Shown here in pieces: positions 10,799 through 22,700 of a stretch of 64,000 nucleotides of DNA (within the stretch, counting starts at the first letter, position 1; every line of letters begins with the position of its first letter). The position numbers were made by a program, and so were the translations under genes. The notes beneath the pieces were generated by a model. That model saw only the letters and a program-made list of their open reading frames with translations. It made no database searches and was not told the origin of the DNA. The DNA is from Brachycybe producta (lineage: Eukaryota; Arthropoda; Diplopoda; Playtdesmida; Andrognathidae), in NCBI GenBank assembly GCA_036925085.1, contig JAUPFP010000031.1, forward strand, positions 2,924,229 through 2,988,228. The letters are read 5' to 3'.

Positions 10799-13700
10799 CT
10801 AAAACGATTAAAAAAAAAAGAAACGAAATCGGATCAGGAAAAATTCAATTAAAGATTATAGTGGGGAAACCGTTTAACACGAAACATCGGATAACACGAA
10901 ATATCGGATAACACGAAATATCGGATAACACGAAGTTACTGTCTGGCCTGATCCCTAGAATAGCATAACATTTCTTTTAACACGAAATTTATTTTACCAA
11001 GATACTCATTTTAAGACGAAATATCTGATAACACCGAATATCGGATAACACCAAATATCGGATAACACGAAGTTTACTGTCTGGCCCGGTCTCTAGAATA
11101 ACGTAAAATTTCTTTTAACAAGAAACTCGTTTTTATAACACGAAAAAATATTCCGGTCGATTCCATTTCGTGTTAAAATGTTTCCATTGTAATACAATGA
11201 AAAACCAATAACACGAAAAACTGGATAAAAATATATAGCAATAAAGATTCCTTTCTTTTAACACGAAAAAAATACTACAGTCTCTGTCCCTTAAATTTCG
11301 TCTTAAACTGTTTTTTTACAGTAGAGTGGGGAAACAGTTTAATACAAACTCGGTTAATGAGAAATATATTCTCGGTATAGAACCTTAGATTAGCATAAAA
11401 ATTCTTTTAACACGAAATTTATTTTTTAAAAAAAAAAATGTTCCGATCACTTTCCATTTCGTGTTTAACGGTTTTCAAAACTGTTCCATCTTCCCCGTCG
11501 TTAATCGTACCTATTTCGGCAAGCCCCGCAACCATGGACCTGGCTCTTGCTCGGCCGACCGATAAGGTTGTTCTCGGATCTCGACGTGGTGGAACGGGAG
11601 CCGCTTTGCCTCGCATCAGTTTACGAGGTAAAGTGGCACACTGTCTAGCTGCCATCGTTTGAGGCCGATCCGAATGCACACCCGTTGGACGCTGAATCGT
11701 AACCACACTCATGGCCACGAGTTCACCCGATTTACGGATCAAGTTGACCACGTGTTCGTGAGATGCCTGAGAGACATCTTCACCGTTTATCTGAAAATTT
11801 AACAAATTTAACGAAGGTCGGGTTTTAAATTGCAAACGATAGCCTCGAACTCTTGATTAATTCTTGTTTTCTTTAGACGTGATATGACTGTTTTAGAAAC
11901 TAGAAGGGTAGCTCAATCACTTAATATTTTCATACTAGTGGGGTAACCCGTCATAAATGACGGGAGCCAAATTCAGAGGCAATTGTGCACAGCATTAGAA
12001 TTTCTTTTCCTCCGCCCTTTTATGACGTCAGACCAAGTAACAAACCAATTAGAAATTGATGACGTTCATAAAAGGGCTGAACAAAAGAAATTCTAATGCT
12101 GGGCACAATTGCCTGTGATAAACTGTAGTTTAATTGTGCTACTCTTATCCCCTCCCCTTTTTATATTTGAAAGAGAAAATGAGTTTTTCATTTTCTCTGG
12201 TGTGCGCATGCGCGTCGTTTGTTCCTTTTTTTACTCCTTTCATTTCAATTTCAATCACCCCCTCCCACTTTTTTCTCCCTCCACGGTTTCTGTCTCTCTC
12301 TCCCCCTCCCCCTTCTACACTTTTGGATGGAGACAGCACAACATAATGTTCATTTAAATTTATATAAATTCCGACGTGCTTCAAGGTTTATACAGCGTTA
12401 AACAAACACACATATACACAGACCTGGCTTAATATATATAACTAGTGGGGTAACCCGTCATAAATGACGGGAGCAAAATTCACAGGCAATTGTGCGCATG
12501 CGCGTCGTTTTTTCCTTTTTTTACTCCTTTCATTTCAATTTCAGTCATCCCCTCCCACTTTTCACTGTCTCCCCCTTCTACACTTTCCAACCTCTTCCCC
12601 TCACCCCTCCCACTTTTCTCTTCCCCCCCCTTCTACACTTTCCAAAGGAAGAGTTCAACATATAGTTGACCTTGAGAAAAAAAAACGGTTCATTTATTCA
12701 AATTTATATAAATTCCGACGTGCTTCAATGGTTTTGTTACTCCACACACACACATACACAGACCTGGGATATTATATATATAATAATTTTCAAAATAAAC
12801 TTTTTATGAATAAAACTTGAAAAATATCATCAGCTTAAAGTTAGAATTATTTTCAAACTGACATAAAAAGTTTATTTTGAAAAATATCAAACATGACAAT
12901 ATGAACCTTAAGTGATTGAGCTACCCTTCTAGTTTCTAAACCACTTTCAATTTATCCTTAAGTTGGTGTTCTTCTAAGATACTTACGGCCAATAAGAAAT
13001 CACCCCGTTTGAGTCCGGCCAAATCGGCCACTCCACCCCGATCCACATCATCCAAATACTGTAAAGCCGGACAATTATCACTCGGCTGCAACTCCATTAG
13101 TGGACTCGTGGCTAAATACAGGTTTAACAAAAGAAAAAGCCCTTTCGAAATGAACCAATCGGAACGAACTAAGGTTTCAAATATCTCAGAGAAGAAGACC
13201 CCCCTACCTTTGGCTCCCCTTAGAACAAATCCAAATCCTTTCTTGCCCTTATGAAGGACAACCGTTCTCGGATCTCCGACTCGCCTCGAATCGACCAACG
13301 GAGAATCGATTTGAGGCTGAGAGTGATGAACTTGTTGCGTCGTCGGCTGAGAGTTGTTACAGTGACGAGCATTCGTTTCGCGTCGCCCTTCTACTCTTCT
13401 AGATGGACACCTAAGTTCGGGATGCCTTAGCCTCACTTCCTGAACACAAGCCGATGGAAAGAATCCCCTTTGACCTTTGAAAATTCCTTCCAGAAGACCA
13501 CAATCGGTCGAACCAGTTACTGTTTCGATACAAAAGAAAAGTTTATTTTTTACAAAATATCACCAGAACAATCCTTTTAAATGATTCATTCACTCTTCTA
13601 GTTTCTAGAACATTTTCTATCCCCCATCCCCTTATAAAAAGTTTATTTTGAAAGATATAAACATAACATTTTTTTAAGTGATTCAGTTACTCTTCTAGTT

Positions 13701-16700
13701 TCTAAAATACCTTCAATTTCTGTATAAAAACTTTATTTTTAACTTTGGTTTTAAGTACGGTAATTATTTCCCTTTTCTAGTTTCTAGAACACTTGTAAAT
13801 CTCCCCTCTCCCCCCCCCCCCCCAGTAAATAGTTTATTTTAAAAATAACATGAAAATTTCTTTAGTGATTCAGTTACTCTTTCTAGTTTTTAAAATACTT
13901 TCAATTTCAAACAAACACAAATTTTATTTCTAAAGATATCAACATCGTCAAAAATGTGGCGAACATTCGTCAAAAATGTGGCGAACATTCGTCAAAATTG
14001 TGGCGAACATTCGTCAAAATTGTGGCGAACATTCTTCAAAATTATGGCGAACATTCGCCAAAATTGTGGCGAACATTCGCCAAAATTGTGGCGAACATTC
14101 GCCAAAATTGTGGCGAACATTCGTCAAAATTTGGCGAACATTCGTGAAAATTGTGGCGAACATTCTTCAAAATTGTGGCGAACATTCGTCAAAATTGTGG
14201 CGAACATTCGTCAAAATTGTGGCGAACATTCGCCAAAATTGTGGCGAACATTCGTCAAAATTGTGGCGAACATTCGCCAAAATTGTGGCGAACATTCGTC
14301 AAAATTTGGCGAACATTCGTCAAAATTTGGCGAACATTCGTGAAAATTGTGGCGAACATTCTTCAAAATTGTGGCGAACATTCTTCAAAATTGTGGCGAA
14401 CATTCTTCAAAATTGTGGCGAACATTCTTCAAAATTGTGGCGAACATTCTTCAAAATTGTGGCGAACATTCGTCAAAATTGTGGCGAACATTCGTCAAAA
14501 TTTGGCGAACATTCGTCAACAATTTGGCGGAGTCAACTGAAATTCTTCCCGATTTCTAACTGCCTGTACAAATTATGAAGTTAAAAAAAGCGATTAAAAA
14601 CAAAATATAATCTGTTCTCGTCTTGTTGGTGTAAGTGGTTAGTGTCTCAGCCCGTGGTAAGTGTTGGTCATGGGTTCAAACCCCCCCGTGCAGCGTGAAT
14701 TTATTAAAAAAAAAATAAGACGCCGACCTTCAATGATGTCGCCCTGAGCTAGAATAAGATGTTCTGGAAGATCGGAACTGTAATTCTCGAGACAGACGCA
14801 CATAAGTCCCGGAAAAAGAGGAATGTCCATAGGAGCCGGTCTCTCGGGATAAGATTCGTAACCACCGCTAGGACAAGTCTGACTCACGCAAACGCCAGAC
14901 GAATCGCTCGCAACGCTCTTCTCTGAAGACAAAAAATAAAATACCTTCGATTAAAATCTCGTTTCGTAAAAAAACGAAATCTCGAAAACATAACGAACAA
15001 ACCCGTTATGACGCTAACAGACGCCGTATCTTCCGAATCTTCGTTACTCGGTTGCGTACAAGTGGACGAAGAACCAGTCGAAGTCTCGGATAAACTAGAT
15101 GCCGATGAAAACGGAGGCAAACTACGGTTTGACGGTGAAGGGCTCGGAGGTTTGATACCCAAAGTGACCTCGAGACGAGGATCGCTGTGAGTTCGATTCA
15201 GAGCCGAGGAACTCGCTATGCTCGCACGCCTTCGAGGATTATATTTCGGTGGCTCTCGAAACGGCACTGAAAAGAGAATCAACGGAGCTTAAATGACCAC
15301 GAACTCTTTGTTTTTCTCGAAGAAAACGCGGAACCGCAAATTCTTACCAACATCTTCCGGCCTGTGGTTGTTGATAACTTCGGCCAATCCGAGGTTACCC
15401 GCAATCACAGCCACTTGATAAGGAGTTTGGTTGGCGAAATTCAGCGCCTCTTTGTCCGTTCCTCGAAAGAGAAGGACCCGCGCACAACTCTCTTGTTCGT
15501 TAACGGCGCAAACGTGAAGCGGAGTGTTGCCACTTGCATTACGAGCATTCATGTCAGCACCGTAAAACAAAAGGTGTTCCAGGTGTTGAATGAGACCATT
15601 ACGACAAGCCTAGGTTAGAAAGAAAAAAATACCACAAAAACAATCGGAATTTTGTATTCTTGGTTAGATTTTGCGTTTCACCTACAATTCCTTCTTAAGT
15701 CATACATTTACTTTTCTAGTTTCTAAGATTGCTTTCACTTCATTCGTAAGTGATACATTTACTTTTCTAGTTTCTAAGAATGTTTTCACTTCATTCGTAA
15801 GTGATTCGTTTACTTTTCTAGTTTCTAAGAATAATTTCACTTCATTCGTAAGTGATACATTTACTTTTCTAGTTTCTAAGATTGTTTTCACTTCATTCGT
15901 GATCCATTTACTTTTCTAGTTTCTAAAAAAATGTTTTCAATTTCTTCTTAAGTGATTGAGCTGCCCCTTTCTAGTTTCTAAAACAATTTCAATTTCTTCA
16001 TGTTGCCTTTAGAAACACAGACGTGTTGAGAAGAAATTGAAAGTGCGTTAGAAACTAGAAGAGTAACTGAATCATTTAATAGTATTTTCAACGTTGATTG
16101 CTTTTAATGTTGGTTGATTCAGTTACCCTTCTAGTTTCTAAAACGTTTTCAATTTCTTCATGTTGCCTTTAGAAACACAGACGTGTTGAGAAGAAATTGA
16201 AAGGGCGTTAGAAACTAGAAGAGTAACTGAATCATTTAATAGTATTTTCAACATTGATTTTTTTTTAAATATTGGTCCATTTTCAAACAGACATAAAAAA
16301 AAGCTTATTTTGAAAGATATCAACGTCGAAAAACAACCTTAAGTGATTCAGTTACCCTTCTAGTTTCTAAAACAATTCATTTTGCTTCTATACTTTTTAC
16401 CTTTTTCTATTAAAAGTAAAAACAGCCAAATTTTTGTTAATAAAAAGTAGGAGCGACTTTTCCACTAAAAATGTCTTATTTTTAAAGAATGAATGAAATT
16501 CCACTTTACTCAACAACAACAAAAAATAGACTAAACTTTAAAAAAAAAATGTATCAAAATTCATGCAGGAAATCGCATTTAAATGCTCGAATGAATTTTC
16601 ACCCCCTCCCCCCAAAATTGGTCATCTATCTTAAAAGAAAGTCATCTTTTATTGTAAATTATTCAAATGGCCACAAACAACACACACACAGCCTCATCTC

Positions 16701-19700
16701 ATAAGAAGAAGCTTGTGACGTCATACGGGTTATTGTAAAATTTAGAATTTTGTCAATTAATCTGATATAGAAAAGATGATATGAAACGTTTTCAACAATT
16801 TAAATTAAAAGAATTCTTGGAATTCTTTTCATTAAAAGAATTCCAAGAATTATTTTAATTTAAAGCCGTTTTTTAAATCAAAGACAAAATGACAAAATCT
16901 TATATTTTTCATCAACTCCTATGACGTCACAAGTTTCTGAGAGTTGGATGAGGCAAACAAATAACATCAAAAAAAAAATCTTAAGTCCCTCTGGCAAAAT
17001 TCAGCTATTTTTTTTTTTTCAGATATAAATAGGGTTCGGATTTTCATGCAAAATCAAAAGCAAAATGTTTCTCAATCTGTGGCCCAAGTGCCAATTGTGA
17101 AGACTTTATCAACTAATAAACATCATCAGAACTACTGCAATTATTTTTTTTTTCTAATTAAGGTTGGTTAGAGGCTAGATATCTTTGGTAAATTAGTTTT
17201 AACTCCATTGCATGACGTCCAATAGAAGCGTTCACTAACAAAGAAAAACCGGCGATTATTTGCAATTTCAATGGTTATCCGGATAACCAATATCACCACC
17301 TTGTGGAGACACTCGAGTGAAGCCACACTGTGTTTTTCATTATTAATAATTGAATATTGAATATTATTTCATTTATTTGCAATTTTCTTAGCGAATAATA
17401 AAGGATTCTTATATTTGAAGGATTCGTGATTCGTGAGATTCAAGAACCTTTTAGGACTCGAGACTTTTTAGGATTCGAGGAATTCGAGAACCTTTTAGGA
17501 TTCGAGAGAACCTTTTAGGATTCGAGAGAACCTTTTAGGATTCGAGAGAACCTTTTAGGATTCGAGAGAACCTTTTAGGATTCCAGAGAACCTTTTAGGA
17601 TTCCAGAGAACCTTTTAGGATTCGAGAGAACCTTTTAGGATTCGAGAGAACCTTTTAGGATTCGAGAGAACCTTTTAAGATTCGAGAGAACCTTTTAGGA
17701 TTCGAGAGAACCTTTTAGGATTCGAGAGAACCTTTTAGGATTCGAGAGAACCTTTTAGGATTCGAGAGAACCTTTTAGGATTCGAGAGAACCTTTTAGGA
17801 TTCGAGAGAACCTTTTAGGATTCGAGGAATTCGAGAACCTTTAAGGATTCGAGAGAACCTTTTAGGATTCGAGACTTTTTAGGATTCGAGACTTTTTAGG
17901 ATTCGAGGGATTCGAGAACCTTTTAGGATTCGAGACTTTTTAGGATTCGAGGGATTCGAGAACCTTTTAGGATTCGAGACTTTTTAGGATTCGAGGAATT
18001 CGAGACTTTTTAGGATTCGAGGAATTCGAGAACCTTTTAGGATTCGAGACATTCGAGAACCTTTTAGGATTCGAGACATTCGAGAACCTTTTAGGATTCG
18101 AGACATTCGAGAACCTTTTAGGATTCGAGACATTCGAGAACCTTTTAGGATTCGAGACATTCGAGAACCTTTTAGGATTCGAGACATTCGAGAACCTTTT
18201 AGGATTCGAGGAATTCGAGAACCTTTTAGGATTCGAGGAATTCGAGAACCTTTTAGGATTCGAGGAATTCGAGAATCTTTTAGGATTCGAGGGATTCGAG
18301 GAATTCGAGAATCTTTTAGGATTCGAGGAATTCGAGAACCTTTTAGGATTCGAGGAATTCGAGAACCTTTTAGGATTCGAGAACCTTTTAGGATTCCAGA
18401 CTTTTTAGGATTCGAGGAATTCGAGAACCTTTTAGGATTCGAGAACCTTTTAGGATTCCAGACTTTTTAGGATTCGAGGAATTCGAGAACCTTTTAGGAT
18501 TCGAGAACCTTTTAGGATTCCAGACTTTTTAGGATTCGAGGAATTCGAGAACCTTTTAGGATTCGAGAACCTTTTAGGATTCCAGACTTTTTAGGATTCG
18601 AGGAATTCGAGAACCTTTTAGGATTCGAGAACCTTTTAGGATTCGAGAACCTTTTAGGATTCCAGACTTTTTAGGATTCGAGGGATTCGAGAACCTTTTA
18701 GGATTCGTCCCACTTCTACTAATAAGTAATAACAAATGTTCCAACCAAATCCCCTTCACTCCAAAAAAAAAAACCGAATTCCCCATTTAAGTGATTTCAT
18801 CGTCACGGCTTTTAAACACCGCAAAAAAAATGTCACTGCAAAAAATTAATGACTCGAACTTATTTGACCGTCAAAACTTCACTCCTTTCGATCGATCGAC
18901 AAAAAAAAGTCCCCGTACAAATAATGAAAATTTACGATCGTTTTTTATTATAAAAAAAAAAACCGATCGTAAACTCTTGCAAGAGGATATCATAAGATAT
19001 CTCATAAGAATTATGACAAAAGACAATGATTTCAACAACAACAATAAAAAAATAATGGGAAGAACTTCACAAATGTGTAAATTATTACCTGATGAACTTC
19101 CTGCCAACCCTGAAGATCAGCTGCTCCGATGGCCGCATGATCGTGAAGGAGAAGTTCGCAAAGATGCGAGTCAGCGTTGTACAACACCGAATAGTAGAGC
19201 GGAGTCAGACCCTTGTTGTCTCGGTAATTCGGTGAAGCACCCAAGTCAAGAAGTGTCTGAAAAAGAAGAAGAAAGATTGAAACTTTGAAAGATTTCTCAA
19301 ATATTCGTCTTAGAAACTAGAGGAGTAAAAAAAAATCCCTTAAGAAGATTTTTATTGCGAAATTTTTAAAGCATTTTTTTAAAGTTAGAAGAGTAAAACC
19401 TAGAGACTAGAAACTAGAACGGTAAAATAAATCCCTTTAAGAGATTTTATAAAGGGATTGGAAGTGATTTAAAAAGTAGAAGAGTAAATCAATCAGATGG
19501 GTTTTTTGTATTAAATTATATTTAAAAATAACTTCTTTTGTGGAAATTGAAAGTGTTTTAGAAACTAGAAGAGTAAAACAAATCCCCATAAGAAGATTTT
19601 TATAGAAAAATTGAAAGCGTTTTACAAACTAGAAGAGTAAACGAATCACATTAGAAGTGCTTTGATCTTTCAAAATAAACTTTTTTATGAGAATAACTTA

Positions 19701-22700
19701 AGAATATTTATTTTGGTGCGTGTAGCGTTAGATGGCGCCACTAGCCCTCCTCCCATAGAAATGTACTGAAGACACTTCTTCAACTCTTGACACTCACCGT
19801 CCTTTTTTTCTGCACGTGGCAAACTTTTAATTGCGTCATCGCTATTTCTACACGTGCTCTCTCTTCACTTATATTTTGTTCTGGGTGTTTGCCACGCGCA
19901 GATAATTAAGGTTGTTTTGGACGCTTTTAGAGCTAAAAGGGTGCATTCGACTTCAACTAATTGGCGACGATTGTAGTTTGCACCACCTATGGAGGTTGCA
20001 TGCAGGCGCCATCTACCTTGCATTTACACAAGTATTTTTTTTTTTTTTTACTATGGAGAGCCCTCTTAAACCATGATAAAATTGAATCGAAATACTTGGG
20101 GGGGGAGTAATTCTCGTAAAACTCCGGTAATAAGACACCTACCTTGACCGCTTCTAGATTGTTCTTCTCGACCGCTTTATGAAGAGCGGTGACTCCGTCA
20201 CGTGTCCTGTAGTCCAATAAAGCGCCTCCGTTCGCAAGCGCCAGAATTATTTTACTGCACTTCTTCTGAGCCGAAGCCAAAGACAAAGGCGTTTCTGCCA
20301 ACAACAACAACAAACGCCAATATCAGAAACCAATTCGAAACTCTCGAACTTACATAATACTCTCTAAACAGACCTCCCGTGTCCTGACAATGAAAATTCG
20401 GATCCAAACCCTTGGCACATAATTTACTGATCTTCTCAGCTTGTCCACCTTGAACGAAATCCAAAAGCCTTCGTAGATTTGCCTTAAAAAATAACAAGAT
20501 TCGAAAAATTCAATTTTTAATTTTAATGAAATAAAATCGTTCAGTTTTGTTTTTTTTCGTTAAAATAAATAAATACTCTCGTATGCAACTGTTTGATCTG
20601 TTTCTCGTCCACATTCAGCATCTTATAAACTCTCCTCTTATATTTGAGCTCGAGGTATCCAACCGGAGACGGAAACGGATAATCCGAGAGTGGACGTTCC
20701 TCGTCGAGAAACTTTCCGGCTCTTCCGTTCAGAGGTGGACAATACAGGCCACAGTTGAAACTCTCCTTCATCTCCTTTAAATAATTAACAACAACAAACA
20801 CAATTATCTTAAGGTGTCTTTATAGATATTTATTTTGTTTTTGTCCTCCCAGATGGCGCCACTATAGGAAGTATCTTCTCTTCCAACCAGCAGTTTCGAG
20901 AAAATTTATATTTTTCAAGTGAACGTTTTTCAGGAGAAACATTACGAAAAAATTCAAAGTGTTTTAGAAACTAGAATAGTTGGTGATAATGCTAAAAGTT
21001 TTTTCAATGATGATATCTTTTAAAATAAACTTTTTATGACAATTTGAAAAAAATGGCCGAAAATAGTTTTTTCTTGAAATTTCAATGGAAAAATCTAAAA
21101 AACGGGTCAATTTTTCAAACTGAACTATAAAATTGTTTATTTTTTAAGATATTTTCATGAAAAAACTTTTAACATAATCTTTTACCATTCTAGTTTTGAA
21201 AACAATTTCAATTTTATTGTAGGGCCTAATATTTTGTCCTAATAATTGAATTCTTCCACCTCAGGAAAACATTACGAACAAAATTCAAAGTGTTTTAGAA
21301 ACTAGAATAGTTGGTGATAATGCTAAAAGTACTTTTTCAATGATGATATCTTTCAAAATAAACTATTTACGACAGTTTGAAAAATGGCCGAAAATAGTTT
21401 TTCATGAAATTTCAATGGAAAAATCTAAAAAACCGGGTCATTTTTCAAACTAAACTATAAAATTGTTTATTTTGTAAGATTGCCGTGAAAAAAAAAACGT
21501 TTAACAATATTTTGCTATTCTAGTTTGGAAAACAATTTGAATTTTTTCGTAATGTCGTTTCTAAAAAAAAATCGTTCGCTTGACGTTTTTGCATCCAAAT
21601 TTTACAAAAAAAACATCTATGCAGCTTTGCATTACAGGCGATTAGAAAACGGGACGAACACAAGTTGGCTCCGACATTTTTATGACGAACGGCAACTTCT
21701 AATTGGTTGGTTATGTAGTCTGACGTCACATGCTCCGCCATTTTCAACATCGAACCACACAACAAACCAATTAGAAGTTGCTGTTCGTCATAAAAAGGGC
21801 GGAGCCAACTCGTGTTCGCGTCCCATTTTCTAATTGCCTGTCTTAGCATTAGCCACTACTGTGACGCCATCTGGAGGGAACAAAAGAAAAATATCTATTC
21901 AGTCACCTTAATTATACGGTTAATTAATTCAAAATTTACCTTTGGTAAAGCAGCTAAAACTTGCTGCTTTACGTCCCAAACTAACTCATCCCGGTGAAAT
22001 TGCATACATTTCTAGAAACAAAACAAAAATTCAAAATTAAGGCCTTGTTTCCATCGGAGTGAAAATTTTGAACTTTTTTTTTTGGAAAATATCAACTGGT
22101 AAAAAAAAGAGCACACGTGGCTCCTCCGCCCATTCACTTATCATTGGACAAAAAAGGTCACGTGTGTTCAATTTTTCACCAGCTGAAAAGTTCCAAAAAT
22201 TTTCACAACCAATTGGAAACAAGGCACAAGGCTGGTTTCATAAAGTGTAAACGAGGCCATCTCGTACATAAAGAGAAAAACTTGAATGTGTTTTAGAAAC
22301 TAGAAGAGTAGATCAATCACTTAAGGATAATTAAACATGATTGACATCTTTTAAAATAAACTTTTTGTATAAAAAAAAGTTTGCTTTGAATTGAGCTAAA
22401 CCATTCTAGTTTTTAAAACACTTTCTCTAGTACGAAAATCGCTTAAGGTGACTGAATAGATATTTATTTTGCTTTTGTCCAGCACCGGATGGCGCCACTG
22501 CAGTGACTAATGTTATCCTCCATGGATGTGTTTTTGTAAAAATTTGGAAGCGAACGTTTTTTTTTTAGAAACAACATTACGAAAATATTCATATTGTTTT
22601 AAAAACTGGAATGGTAAAAGATTATATTCAAAGTTTTTTTCATTACAATATCTTAAAAAATAAACTATTTTATAGTTCAATTTGAAAAATGACCCGTTTT

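Larger units (their letters stand above)
11888..12950. mobile_element. Family C MITE split by two J elements
   Basis: The left arm (AGAAACTAGAAGGGTAGCTC, 11895-11930) and right arm (GAGCTACCCTTCTAGTTTCT, 12918-12940) belong to one family C palindrome. Bases 11934-12780 between them are the inserted J repeats. The whole occupies most of Shank intron 11. Confidence 0.8.

Noticed and set aside
6834-10911. Plus-strand and alternative minus-strand frames overlapping the last Shank exon
   Set aside because: They are shadows of a GC-rich low-complexity coding exon; none has its own domain or splice partners.
13954-14578. Frames of 129-200 codons (CGEHSSKLWRTF type)
   Set aside because: 22-bp tandem array. 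All frames look alike, and it lies in a Shank intron.
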